DNA from: a virus
Virus record (IMG/VR): IMGVR_UViG_3300012917_000007
Span: 1 to 47,168 of that record
DNA: 47,168 nucleotides
Strand: one strand, 5' to 3'
Shown here: in pieces, positions 37,470-46,881 of the stretch
How positions within the stretch are numbered: position 1 is the stretch's first letter
How the letters are laid out: every line of letters begins with the position of its first letter
Translations under genes and position numbers: made by a program
Notes under the pieces: generated by a model
What the model was told of the DNA's origin: nothing
The model's database searches: none
What the model saw: only the letters and a program-made list of their open reading frames with translations

Positions 37470-38864
37470 CTAGGTAAGGGCGACGCTCTGAAGAGTGCCG
37501 CCATTGTTGTAATAAAGTTTCGTCGTAGATCCCGTTGAATCTCGCCAGAGGGCGCACTGCCCTGCGACTATATCAGAAGTCGTTGGGATGCCGCTTACAA
37601 CGCGAGCCGACCAGACAACACCCGCTCCACCACTTCCCAATCTAGTCACACGCGCAAATCCGTTTATAGTGACCGAGGCGAGGGTTTCCAAGTCAGCAGT
37701 GTTGATGTTATTTCTGAAAGAGATTGATCCAGAATCTGGAAGGCGAATAGTGCCCGACAGGGCTGGAGTGGTTCCTATACTCAAGGTTGCAGCCATGACC
37801 ACATCAGGCGTAATCGCCAGACTGCCCGATGCGACTGCGATCGTCGGACTTACGCCGAGTGTGATCCCGGCTCCGAAGACGACAGCTGGAGTGATCGCGA
37901 GGCTTCCTCCTGTCACACCGATCGTCGGGTTTCCTCCATTGGAGCCGGTGATGGTGACGTTGCGAGTCGCAAGAGCTGTGTGAAGGACTTGAAGCTGGGT
38001 GACTGGCGTTGCGATATTGGTCAGGAAGCTGACCGTTCCAGTACCGCGCGAGTATAGATTCAGCCCGATATTCGTATCGACAGATCCCGATGGGAAAATA
38101 GAAACCGCGCCTCCTGTGATCGAACCTTGGAATGAGATCCAGTTCGTCGTGACTCCAGCTCCACGATTGAAGTCAGCAATCGTCTCGCCGTTGTTGACCT
38201 TGATCGATACGACGCCCACCGTGCCGGAGTCGATGATGGTGGTGAAAACCGCGACCACCCGAGCACCGGCAGAGCCGATCGAGGATACATTGTCGGTAGT
38301 CGGAAGAAGGTTGGGGTTGGTGATTTGCCAATAGTTCAGACCTCCAACGCGGAAAACAATCTGACCCGTCGCACCCGAGTCTAGGATTGCAGAAATTACA
38401 CTCGCTGCAGTCAACGCTCCAGTTACGGAAACGGTGGTGAAGGACGGAGTAGCCGAGACGGTCGCTCCGAAAAGCATCCAGTCGCCGTTGGCCCTATCGG
38501 TAGCGAAAACCCCTGAAGTGTGCGGCACGAGACAGACGTACGAAGCAGCTGTAGCGCCCGTCTCCACCACATCGTTCGCTGCGTAGACGGTCCCGGTGAG
38601 CCACAATCCGCGCGCTTTGAGATTCTGACCGAAGAGGGCGAGAAGGCTCGCTGCCAGAGAGCCCATCGTGACGATATTGTTCGCGAGCGCCCCATCGCTG
38701 CGCTGGATCAGGCCGAGGTTGGTGATCGTCGCGTTGACGGAGAGGGCGATATTCTGGAACTCGGCATCGATCCGATCGGTTCTGACGGTACTTCGCCCGG
38801 CGACATTATTCGCCTGATCTTGAGCGAAGCTGGTGATGATGACGTAAGGTGCGGGTGTGGCCAT
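37470..38864 (-). CDS. Tail fibre / tailspike protein, 464 aa
   Basis: N-terminal part (TDRIDAEFQNIALSVNATITNL, LIQRSDGALANNIVTMGSLA) matches the start of podovirus tail fibres attached to the tail by an N-terminal domain. A middle carbohydrate-binding-like module with GTVYAANDVVETGATAASYVC. From residue 140 on, repeated beta strands with internal duplication (SLAITPAVVFGAGITLGVSPTI versus SLAITPDVVMAATLSIGTTPAL) point to a trimeric beta-helix shaft. Recognises the host receptor. The only recognisable main fibre in the genome. Confidence 0.75.
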   Translation of the reverse strand: MATPAPYVIITSFAQDQANNVAGRSTVRTDRIDAEFQNIALSVNATITNLGLIQRSDGALANNIVTMGSLAASLLALFGQNLKARGLWLTGTVYAANDVVETGATAASYVCLVPHTSGVFATDRANGDWMLFGATVSATPSFTTVSVTGALTAASVISAILDSGATGQIVFRVGGLNYWQITNPNLLPTTDNVSSIGSAGARVVAVFTTIIDSGTVGVVSIKVNNGETIADFNRGAGVTTNWISFQGSITGGAVSIFPSGSVDTNIGLNLYSRGTGTVSFLTNIATPVTQLQVLHTALATRNVTITGSNGGNPTIGVTGGSLAITPAVVFGAGITLGVSPTIAVASGSLAITPDVVMAATLSIGTTPALSGTIRLPDSGSISFRNNINTADLETLASVTINGFARVTRLGSGGAGVVWSARVVSGIPTTSDIVAGQCALWRDSTGSTTKLYYNNGGTLQSVALT

Positions 38865-38878
38865 AATCTACCTCTCGA

Positions 38879-41800
38879 TCATTGCATCACTCCAGCTTGT
38901 TTCAGGAGAATCCTGATTCGAACTGGTTCGTGGTGCAAGACGAGCTCAATCTGCTTCTCGACCGGAAGGGTCGCATTGACGCCCTTCTTCACTTCAGTCG
39001 AGATGGCGTTCATCATCTCATCGAGCACCACACCGCGCCGTGCGTCATCGAGTCTACCGTAGGCTTCGGAATTGACAAGCGGAACCATGACCTTCTCGGA
39101 GAGGGTCCCCATCAGCTTGTTGTACTTCTGGGTGATCTCGGGTTCAGGTCCTCCGGTGATCACGTCCCTTGAGGTGAAGCCCAGACGATCGAGTTCGCTC
39201 TCGAATTTGTTCTTCGGCTCTTGCTTCCCGATGCCGGTCAGCTGGCGCAGCATTGGGTCAAGAGTGCGCTTTGGCCCTTCGCGCGTGGGGAAGGAGGCAT
39301 CAGGAAGCTGCTGCGAGTAGTACGGCAGCTGCCGCTTGATCGGCCCGAGGATCGGCTCTTCCTTGGTGTCCTTCACGGTACTGTAGCCTTGGGTGAATTG
39401 ATCGTAAAGGTCCCGCAGCTGGGCGAATGGGGTGAAGAACCCCGCTGCGAGATTGCCGCCGAATTCTTTCACCTTCTGCACGAACTTCTTCTCATCGCCT
39501 ACCTGACCGAAATAGTTATTGAGAAACCCGTCCAGCAGGTAAAGCCCTGTCCCGGCTCTCATGTTCGAGGAAAGAACCCCCTGAGCGACATCTTGCGGGG
39601 TGAGCTTGTAGAGTGTCTTGTCGTTGTACTTCTTGATCAGATCGGCGACGAAAAGGTACGAGGCAAAAGGGTTGAAGGGACGAAGATCTACCGTCTCACC
39701 TTTGTCGGTCTTGTACTCGTACCACTTCTCTCCAGCATTGTCGGAATTGCGGAACTGATAAGCGGTGTTGAGGAGGACCGCCCCGATGACAGCCTTGCTG
39801 ATTGTGGAAGTATCTCCAGCAGCGAATGCGGCACGTTCCTTCGGACTGAGGTACGACAAGATCCCGAGAGGGCTGTACTGGTAGAGGAACTTCATCGAGT
39901 TCCACATGAACCTCGGGAACGGGAGCGCGAAAGCGACTCCGGGGATTTTCGCTGTCGCATCGACCAAGAACCTTGCGATCGTTCCATAGGCTGGAGTTTC
40001 AGCAAAAGTGGCGACCATCGCCTTGTTCACCGCTTCCTCGATCGCGGCTCTGGGAATCCTCGAGAGCCTATTCTGCTCGATCAGCTTGGAAAGATCGATC
40101 CCATCGCGCTTCAGCGCCTGATCGAGGCGTGCCTGAAAAACACCACGCCGGATGGCGAACTCCTGAAACCTGTTCACGATATTCAGCGCCTGCACCCCAG
40201 ACTCCATCGCAGAAAGGCCCGCATCCACCGCCCCAGTGATGATGCCCTTCGGCTTGACGCTCACGTCCGACATCCAGTTTGCGAAAAGACGATCCCTTTC
40301 GGAAGGGTGAAAGTCGAGAATCTTGTCGATCGCTGCCTTGTTGCGAGTGAAGACTTTCGCCAGAGCTTGAAAGCCATCGATTGGGCTGTGGGCATTCTTC
40401 CTGCCGAGAAGTCTCTGCACCCCGGCATCGAGCACTTCCGTCATCCCGTCAAGTGCGAGCCTCACACCTTGAGTTTCGGCATTGCGAACGGCTGTAGCGA
40501 GTTGCGTCACCAGCAACCCTCGCCAGATGTCCTGCACCCTGCGCCACCATGGGCGAACGAAAAGCGCATCTTCTGGAAGCCCGGCCTTCCTCAAGGTATC
40601 GAGATCCTCTGGGGAGAGCTTTGCATCGCGGAAGATGTGCGAGTAGTAGGCCATGGTGCGCCCAGCGTCTCCCACGGTATTGCGAAGGGCCTTGGAGAAG
40701 TCCTCCTTCGAGAGGCCGAACTTCTCCATCATTCCGGAGGTGATTTCGCCCCTCCAGACATACCGCTGTACATCGTCGGAAATCATGAGCTCGCGGTTCC
40801 GCTTCCCGGGATGGTCGGCAAAAAACGCGCGAGCAAGACCGGTCACCCGGCGGGTAACTTCGGTCGAAACTTGTCTCTCGAAAAGCGGAGGAGCGCCACC
40901 TCCGTCAGGAGGTTCGCTCGAGCGAGGAGGTTCCGGCGGCTTGCCGCCGAAGATCTTCTCTATTCGGGACTTTGCGTCGTCAGCAGGCTTTCCAGACTTC
41001 CCGCCGGGGGCTTGTACGCCTGCCATTCGGGTATCGGCTTCCCCGAGAGCAGACTCCCGCTGATTTGCTTCTTGAGGTCCTCGTGCTTCAGGAGCCCGTC
41101 CCCCAGATTCTTGATCACGTGCAGCGGGACTGGATGTCCGAAGCGTTTCCCGTATCGCTTGACGAGTCGTCGCAAGGTCTGTCCCGGCATTGGTGAAGAT
41201 CTCCTTGAAGGCATCATACGCCACCGGAAGAGCTTTCTGCATCGCCTCCGGATTGGTGTGGTACAACCGCCCGAGTTGGGCAAAAAGCTCGATCGAGTTC
41301 CCGGCTCCTGACAGCCCACGATCGAACGGGTAGCTCAGAAAGTTTGCCACCTGACCCTTATCGAACATCCAGCGGTGGTACGCCTCTTTGGCGATATCGC
41401 CTTCAGGTATCGTAAAGGCGTCCCCCATTGTGCGGTCAACTTGGAACTTCATCCTCGGAGAGCCCATGGAGGAGAATGACTTGAGCTTCATTGCATCAGC
41501 CGGTGTTGCCGGATCGTGATCAAGACCGTGCATCATCTCGTGAAGCAGCATCCCGCGCGCCGTTGCTGGGACCTGTTCTGCGCTCATGTCGAGATAATTC
41601 GATCCGTTTCTCATGGCATCGAGGATCGACTGATTGACCGGCACTCGGCGAGTCTCTGTCATATATCCCATCTGCATCCCGGTCTTCTCGTCAAGCCGCT
41701 CGAAGCCTGAGATCCCTTCCAGAAAATGCTCCGGCACCCCGTGCGAAATAAGGTCATCAACCGCACGACCCATTTGAAGGCCATCTTCAAAGGTGAGTTT

Positions 41801-44800
41801 CCCACCACCGGAATCGACCAGCGTGCGAGCCTTCTCGGAAAGCTCCTCGAGGCTGGATGCCTTCGAAACTACCGGAACCTTGTCGATTTGATTGCCCGAG
41901 CGGACTTCTGTGATTTTGGCGCTAATTTCATCGAACGTCCCGCGATTTCCGATCGAGGATTTAATTTGCTCTGGATTAAAAACAACGTAATCCTTTCCAC
42001 CCCGCTCGCCTGTTCCAAAAATGACGCCATCATGGCCCAAAGATTTCGCTCTTGCGATAATGCTCGCGGATTCTTCTGGGGTCGTTCTGCCGATCGACCC
42101 CCCCGAAAAAGGTTTGCGAATATTGAGATAGACAGGGACGATGTTCGCCCCTTCTTCATACTTGGCGCGGTTGCGATTATTCGCGACGATTGCCGCATCT
42201 TGAGCGGCACCGCCAGCTCTGCTCGGGTTAGACGTAAACCAAAATCCTGATTTTGCATCGGAAACATCCGGCCACGTCGCGCCCATTTTCTCTCTGCTGA
42301 ACTCGGAAAAATCGGCAGCTGTCCCGTGGTACACCACGAGAGGCTTGCCTTCGTTGTCAACCACCTTAGAGTCTCCGAACCAGCGCTTGAATTCTGGAGT
42401 CTGCGTTTGATTTTCTCCGAGACGATCGAAAAGATAAGCCGCCTTGTCCCTCAATCCACCGCTATGCTGAACACCGACCATCTGCGCGCGAAGCTCTTCG
42501 AGTGGCGGGAACTTGAGCCCCTCTGGGGGCTTCCAGTCGCGTGCCTTGATCTCACTCGCGAAGGAAGTCATCCCGAAATCCATCGCGATCTTCTTCAGCT
42601 GTTCGTCAGACATCCCGGCGTACTTCGAACTTTTGCTTTCATTGATCGAGTCTTTCATGGCGGTAAACTTGTCATTCGCCTTCTTCGCGACCCACATCGC
42701 GGCTTGCGCTTCCTCTACCTGCCAGCCTAGGCGTTTTGCGGTTTCAGCGGTAAGGATCGCCGTATGTTCGTACTGCTGACGACTGCCATATCTTCGAGAC
42801 TCATCTCCAGAAGCAATTCTGAATTGATGTCGATCGGTGACCGGGCGGTCGGACTTCTCACCCGTGATGTGCTGCGAGATGCTGCGGTAGAAGTCATTCA
42901 CCTTTACCGATTCCGGCACGATTCCCTTACGCAATAGGTTCTCAAGGGCGAGATCCTTCTGCTTGGTCGTGACGTGGATCGGCTCACCCTTCGCGTACTG
43001 CTCGAGCGCTTTGATGGTCATGGTGAGGTTAGCCTTCACCTCGGTCCCTGCGGAGGTGATTCCCAGCATCATCGCAACCCGGTCTGCTGCATTCTTGTCG
43101 CCGCCCATCGCCTGTAGAAGCGTGTCGGCAGTATCCTTGTACCAAGTGCGTCCCGCCTCGCCTTGCTTGGCGAGGGATTCCATCCTCCGAAGAGCTTCAG
43201 TGACTGAGTTGATATCTCCGCCAAAGGCTCCGATGATCCTGCCGGTTGATGTTTTCTTCACGAGATCCGGAGCGGCGACGCCAGCCATCGCTAGGTCGGA
43301 TGAGGCCCCGACAGGTTCTCCTGCACCATGGCCGCGATCTCCTTCGCGAACTCCGGCCCCGGGGGCGACTTCTTCGCGGGCAATGGCCCGGTAGATGTTT
43401 TCGGGGATTTTCCCGGTGGCGTTTTCTCGTTCGAGTGCTGCTTTGAGTCTGGCATAGGTTTCTCCATAAGAGAGTTTCGGGAAATCACCGAGAGAGCTCA
43501 AGGGGGGCTTGACTCCCGACTCCTTATTGTGGAGTGAGAGGACGCTCACCATCGGGTTGTCTTCGTATGTCTTAGCGAGACGCTCGACTACTTCTCGAGA
43601 ACCCACATGGGTCGCGGCGTGCTCGCTCAGCGGGACAGTTCTTCCGGTACCGTACTTCTTCTGCTGGCCGATTGCGCGATCGATCACCCCATGTATCCCG
43701 GGCTGGCCGGTAAGGGCGAGAACCGGATCCCGGTAGACGTACATCACCACGGCACGCTTCCCAGCAGCGAGCGCCTGATCGATCTTCTGCTTGGCGGAAT
43801 CGTACCGGTTCATATTGGTGTCGTAGACGATCTGCGCTCGACTGGCGAGGGATTTCGTTTCCCCATTCGCGTAGATCGCGTGAGTCTTTCCGGCACCCGT
43901 GCCGCCAGCGGTGAAGACGACGGCATTTTCCTTCCCATCCGGGGCTTGCTCTTGGAGATCTCGCCGGTAGATCTCCTTCATCAGGGAAGAGTAAGGCTCG
44001 TGGACCGCGACTGACTGCGTCCTGTCTTTCATGTAGCTCGGATCGAGCTCTCGAGCATTGTCGGTCGAGATCACATTTCCGAATCGCTTCTTGTACTCCG
44101 CGATCTGCTCATCGGTATGCCGCGTCACACGCTCCCCTGCGGCAGTTTCAATGGCGCGCTCTTCGGGGCTGAGGTCCTTGTACGGCTCGTAGGTTATTTG
44201 TTTGCCGCCTGTGTCCGGTAGGCGATCGCTGCCGCTTGGGCCATTGCCTTGTGCAGGCTCGATGGGTGGGACGTTCCGATCGATCCCTTTTGCTTGTACG
44301 ACTTCACCAGCTCCTCGATGTTCGATGAGCGGGCCTTGTCCGACGGGTTCTGTTGGAGGGGCATTGGGACTCCTTGCTGGGTAGATTCTTGCAGCAGCTT
44401 CATTGACCGCCCTTGCAAGCGGCAGGCGGAACGCCGCGCGAGCTTCATCACCTTCTGGCCCTGAGACCTTATCAAGCTCGAAACGCTTCACGGGCTCGGG
44501 TTGTCCTATCCTGATCGCCTCATCAGGCTTCAAGATCGTCGACTGGATGTCGCTCTCCAAAGCCCTTCCGAAGGCTCTCCCCGGCATCCCGCGCTCGTAC
44601 ATCGTGCGCCCGACGGGGTGGATTGCACCCGGCGCGCCGTAGATCCCGGCAGTGGCTAGGGTCTCCAAGATGGTGGCGAGGAGGGGATTATCCTGTCCAG
44701 CGCCGCCGCCTTGCGGCGGGATCGTCATTCCTCCGCCGGGTTCAGCTTCAATCCCCTTCTCGAAGAGCTGATTGACCACCGCATGAGCTCCACGGCGGGC

Positions 44801-45202
44801 GTGCTCCAGACCTTGCCCGATCAGGTGCTCAGTAGCTTCCATCTTGGCGATCGGCTGATCCTCGATCCCTGTGTACTTTTCCCCAAGGTAAGGAATCCTG
44901 CCTGTTTCCGTGTGACCGGCCAAAGCCTCTGAAAATGCGTCAGCAAGGCTCGTCCTGTCGCCCGTGATGGCTGATTGAGGCCTGATGAAGGGCGCAGTCG
45001 CGATCGCCGCAGGGACCGCTGCAGCGGCCCTCAGGGGCCATGAGAGGAGGTTCGCCGTGGCGCTGGGGATGTCCACCAGCTCCTTCCCGGCACCGAGGAT
45101 CGCGCGAAGGGCTTCCCTCGGCTTGTTGAACTCCCCGGGCTCGGCTCCCACTGGGGTGAACTCGAGACCCTTTTCCTCGATCGGGGTGAACTCGAGTGGC
45201 AT
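38879..45202 (-). CDS. Giant polyvalent virion protein with kinase-, ART- and protease-like domains
   Basis: 2107 residues, the largest gene (13% of the window). In order: residues 425-560, a zeta-toxin-like P-loop kinase with Walker A GGTGAGKT (433-440), DTNMNR (461-466) and MYVYRDP (487-493); residues 680-790, a helical module (LLQAMGGDKNAADRVAMMLGI) typical of polyvalent proteins; residues 935-1085, an ADP-ribosyltransferase-like domain with YHGT (958-961), FWFTSNP (987-993) and LGHDGVIFG...DYVVFNPEQIKS; residues 1205-1340, a metallopeptidase-like domain with HEMMH (1221-1225) and NSIELFAQL; residues 1440-2107, long helical, membrane-prone (FMWNSMKFLYQYSPLGILSYL, AVIGAVLLNTAY). It follows two internal virion genes, so it should be part of the ejected core and enter the host with the DNA. 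Domain names are by eye. Confidence 0.75.
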   Translation of the reverse strand: MPLEFTPIEEKGLEFTPVGAEPGEFNKPREALRAILGAGKELVDIPSATANLLSWPLRAAAAVPAAIATAPFIRPQSAITGDRTSLADAFSEALAGHTETGRIPYLGEKYTGIEDQPIAKMEATEHLIGQGLEHARRGAHAVVNQLFEKGIEAEPGGGMTIPPQGGGAGQDNPLLATILETLATAGIYGAPGAIHPVGRTMYERGMPGRAFGRALESDIQSTILKPDEAIRIGQPEPVKRFELDKVSGPEGDEARAAFRLPLARAVNEAAARIYPARSPNAPPTEPVGQGPLIEHRGAGEVVQAKGIDRNVPPIEPAQGNGPSGSDRLPDTGGKQITYEPYKDLSPEERAIETAAGERVTRHTDEQIAEYKKRFGNVISTDNARELDPSYMKDRTQSVAVHEPYSSLMKEIYRRDLQEQAPDGKENAVVFTAGGTGAGKTHAIYANGETKSLASRAQIVYDTNMNRYDSAKQKIDQALAAGKRAVVMYVYRDPVLALTGQPGIHGVIDRAIGQQKKYGTGRTVPLSEHAATHVGSREVVERLAKTYEDNPMVSVLSLHNKESGVKPPLSSLGDFPKLSYGETYARLKAALERENATGKIPENIYRAIAREEVAPGAGVREGDRGHGAGEPVGASSDLAMAGVAAPDLVKKTSTGRIIGAFGGDINSVTEALRRMESLAKQGEAGRTWYKDTADTLLQAMGGDKNAADRVAMMLGITSAGTEVKANLTMTIKALEQYAKGEPIHVTTKQKDLALENLLRKGIVPESVKVNDFYRSISQHITGEKSDRPVTDRHQFRIASGDESRRYGSRQQYEHTAILTAETAKRLGWQVEEAQAAMWVAKKANDKFTAMKDSINESKSSKYAGMSDEQLKKIAMDFGMTSFASEIKARDWKPPEGLKFPPLEELRAQMVGVQHSGGLRDKAAYLFDRLGENQTQTPEFKRWFGDSKVVDNEGKPLVVYHGTAADFSEFSREKMGATWPDVSDAKSGFWFTSNPSRAGGAAQDAAIVANNRNRAKYEEGANIVPVYLNIRKPFSGGSIGRTTPEESASIIARAKSLGHDGVIFGTGERGGKDYVVFNPEQIKSSIGNRGTFDEISAKITEVRSGNQIDKVPVVSKASSLEELSEKARTLVDSGGGKLTFEDGLQMGRAVDDLISHGVPEHFLEGISGFERLDEKTGMQMGYMTETRRVPVNQSILDAMRNGSNYLDMSAEQVPATARGMLLHEMMHGLDHDPATPADAMKLKSFSSMGSPRMKFQVDRTMGDAFTIPEGDIAKEAYHRWMFDKGQVANFLSYPFDRGLSGAGNSIELFAQLGRLYHTNPEAMQKALPVAYDAFKEIFTNAGTDLATTRQAIRETLRTSSPAARDQESGGRAPEARGPQEANQRESALGEADTRMAGVQAPGGKSGKPADDAKSRIEKIFGGKPPEPPRSSEPPDGGGAPPLFERQVSTEVTRRVTGLARAFFADHPGKRNRELMISDDVQRYVWRGEITSGMMEKFGLSKEDFSKALRNTVGDAGRTMAYYSHIFRDAKLSPEDLDTLRKAGLPEDALFVRPWWRRVQDIWRGLLVTQLATAVRNAETQGVRLALDGMTEVLDAGVQRLLGRKNAHSPIDGFQALAKVFTRNKAAIDKILDFHPSERDRLFANWMSDVSVKPKGIITGAVDAGLSAMESGVQALNIVNRFQEFAIRRGVFQARLDQALKRDGIDLSKLIEQNRLSRIPRAAIEEAVNKAMVATFAETPAYGTIARFLVDATAKIPGVAFALPFPRFMWNSMKFLYQYSPLGILSYLSPKERAAFAAGDTSTISKAVIGAVLLNTAYQFRNSDNAGEKWYEYKTDKGETVDLRPFNPFASYLFVADLIKKYNDKTLYKLTPQDVAQGVLSSNMRAGTGLYLLDGFLNNYFGQVGDEKKFVQKVKEFGGNLAAGFFTPFAQLRDLYDQFTQGYSTVKDTKEEPILGPIKRQLPYYSQQLPDASFPTREGPKRTLDPMLRQLTGIGKQEPKNKFESELDRLGFTSRDVITGGPEPEITQKYNKLMGTLSEKVMVPLVNSEAYGRLDDARRGVVLDEMMNAISTEVKKGVNATLPVEKQIELVLHHEPVRIRILLKQAGVMQ

Positions 45203-46222
45203 CTACTTCGCCTTCACATACCCGACGAGCTTCTTCCCGTCGTAGACTTCCCATCCCTTCCCGGCAACTTCCTTACCCAGCGTCTTCCCTTTGTACGCCT
45301 TGTCGGCGGCGAACTGCGCCTGCACATTCTGCGGAGCTGCCCCACCCGGAGGGTTGTTTTTCAAGGTATCCGCGATCAGCTGCTGGATCGGGTTGGAAGA
45401 AGGGGCAGGACCCATCGGGGTGAAGATCCTCTTCCCGTCACGACCGATCTGGAACATCCCCGGCTTCCCGGTATCCGGGTCAGTCCCGAAGTGAGTGGCG
45501 TTCGGCATATTGATCTGCACACCCGGCGCGTGGGTGGATTTCTTCACGAGGTACTGATTCCAGTAATCGGCCCGCTGCTTGGGATCGGTAATTCCGGCCT
45601 GATCAAGCTCCTTCTCGAAGGTGGCACGATCATCCTTCTCGGCAAGGACATTGTGACCGTAGGCGGCGGCAATCCTGCGTACAAGTTCGCCACCCTGCGG
45701 AGCGGCCCCACCGGGTTCATCAGGAGCGCGAGCTGCGGTGAGAGCTTCTGCAGTGGCTCCCATACGTTGCTGCTCCTCCTCCGCCTGCGTGACGTTGTGA
45801 GGGGCGTAATGTCCGGTCGAGGATCTCATCAAGGCGACAGACCTCAAGGCATTGGCGAGCTTGGTCTGCTGATCCGCATTCCATCTCGGGGCTGTTGGCT
45901 CTTGGGGCCCTTGCGGCCCGACAACTTCCTGCGGGACTGTCGGCATAAGACCACCTTGTTCCCTGAATTGCTGATACTGATTGAACTCAGGGACCGAAAC
46001 CCCGGCGCTCGTGGCTCCATACATCTGCCGCCCGGGCTCGACTTCAGAAGAGCGTTGATTTTCGAATGCCGCCTTTTGCGCCTCTTGCGTGATCTTGGAA
46101 ACCTCGGCAAGGTTCTTGATCCCATACAGCGCCCCTTGCTGCCGCAGGCGGGCGGTATTGGCGAATGCCGAGGCAAGTCTCGACATCCCGGGTGCTGCCT
46201 GATCGTAGTAAGTTGCGCCCAT
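45203..46222 (-). CDS. Internal virion protein, 339 aa
   Basis: Directly upstream of the giant gene (stop touches its start). Ala/Gln/Met-rich helical N-terminal half (RLASAFANTARLRQQGALYG), a Pro/Gly-rich middle, a charged helix (EKDDRATFEKELDQAG) and C-terminal GWEVYDGKKLVGYVK strand hairpin. Layout of podovirus ejection proteins, with an extended, flexible, helical body. Likely forms the core or DNA-ejection tube with its neighbours. Confidence 0.6.
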   Translation of the reverse strand: MGATYYDQAAPGMSRLASAFANTARLRQQGALYGIKNLAEVSKITQEAQKAAFENQRSSEVEPGRQMYGATSAGVSVPEFNQYQQFREQGGLMPTVPQEVVGPQGPQEPTAPRWNADQQTKLANALRSVALMRSSTGHYAPHNVTQAEEEQQRMGATAEALTAARAPDEPGGAAPQGGELVRRIAAAYGHNVLAEKDDRATFEKELDQAGITDPKQRADYWNQYLVKKSTHAPGVQINMPNATHFGTDPDTGKPGMFQIGRDGKRIFTPMGPAPSSNPIQQLIADTLKNNPPGGAAPQNVQAQFAADKAYKGKTLGKEVAGKGWEVYDGKKLVGYVKAK

Positions 46223-46881
46223 TATGCCCCCTCACGCCAGCCTGTCGGTTCCCTGAAGCCCCGATACATCGCGTAGCTCGGATCGCCACCAAGCTCGTCC
46301 GGTGAAATTCCGGCTTTTGCTCCAGCTCCGAGAGACATCAGCTTACCGAGCAGCATCGCACTCGTGTTGGGACGCACTTGGCTGATGGCGAACATCCTCG
46401 CCCTTTGCTGATTCGCCCGGTCTGCGGAGATCGATTCAGCTTGCGATGCGGTATTTGCATTACCGATCCCCTCGTTGAACATGAGCTGCCCGGGGGCGAA
46501 CATCTTCGAGTAGAGCCTAGTGATGAGGGCAGTCCTGTTTCCCTCATTGAGCGCATTTTCAGCCTTCCCGGCGACAAGGTCGCTTGTCGTTTTCCCCGCA
46601 CTCGTCGGAGCGCCCGGAACTGCTGAATTCTTGGCAAGGTAGCTGCTCAAATTGGTCGCGAGGTTCTGCGTGGTCGCGTCCAGATTCGTCGCGCGCGTGG
46701 CCGGATTGTACTTCTGCGCCTGAGTCGTGAAGAGGGCACGCTCCTTTGCCGCTTGCGCTGAATCGTAATCCATCGCTGAATTGGTCAGCTGCTTTCTCAG
46801 CTGCTGCGCGCGGTTCAGCGCATCGTACTGGGTCGCAGCGCCCCCTGCTGCAAGTAGATAAGGTACGGCACCCGCCATCAT
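46222..46881 (-). CDS. Internal virion protein, 219 aa
   Basis: ATG at 46881 overlaps the upstream stop as ATGA. N-terminal hydrophobic patch (VPYLLAAGGAATQYDAL), then Ala/Gln/Asn-rich helices (QAAKERALFTTQAQKY, TSQAESISADRANQQR... as separate segments) without domains known to me. Similar in character to its neighbours on both sides, and like internal virion (ejection) proteins of P22/T7-type phages. Function by position. Confidence 0.6.
   Translation of the reverse strand: MMAGAVPYLLAAGGAATQYDALNRAQQLRKQLTNSAMDYDSAQAAKERALFTTQAQKYNPATRATNLDATTQNLATNLSSYLAKNSAVPGAPTSAGKTTSDLVAGKAENALNEGNRTALITRLYSKMFAPGQLMFNEGIGNANTASQAESISADRANQQRARMFAISQVRPNTSAMLLGKLMSLGAGAKAGISPDELGGDPSYAMYRGFREPTGWREGA

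Noticed and set aside
39221-41311. 696-codon plus-strand open frame antisense to the giant gene
   Set aside because: It has no ribosome site, is rich in Arg/His/Leu in a shadow pattern and lies opposite a well-supported domain-bearing protein.
44194-44475. 93-codon minus-strand frame inside the giant gene
   Set aside because: Out-of-frame shadow of the giant gene with no start signal.
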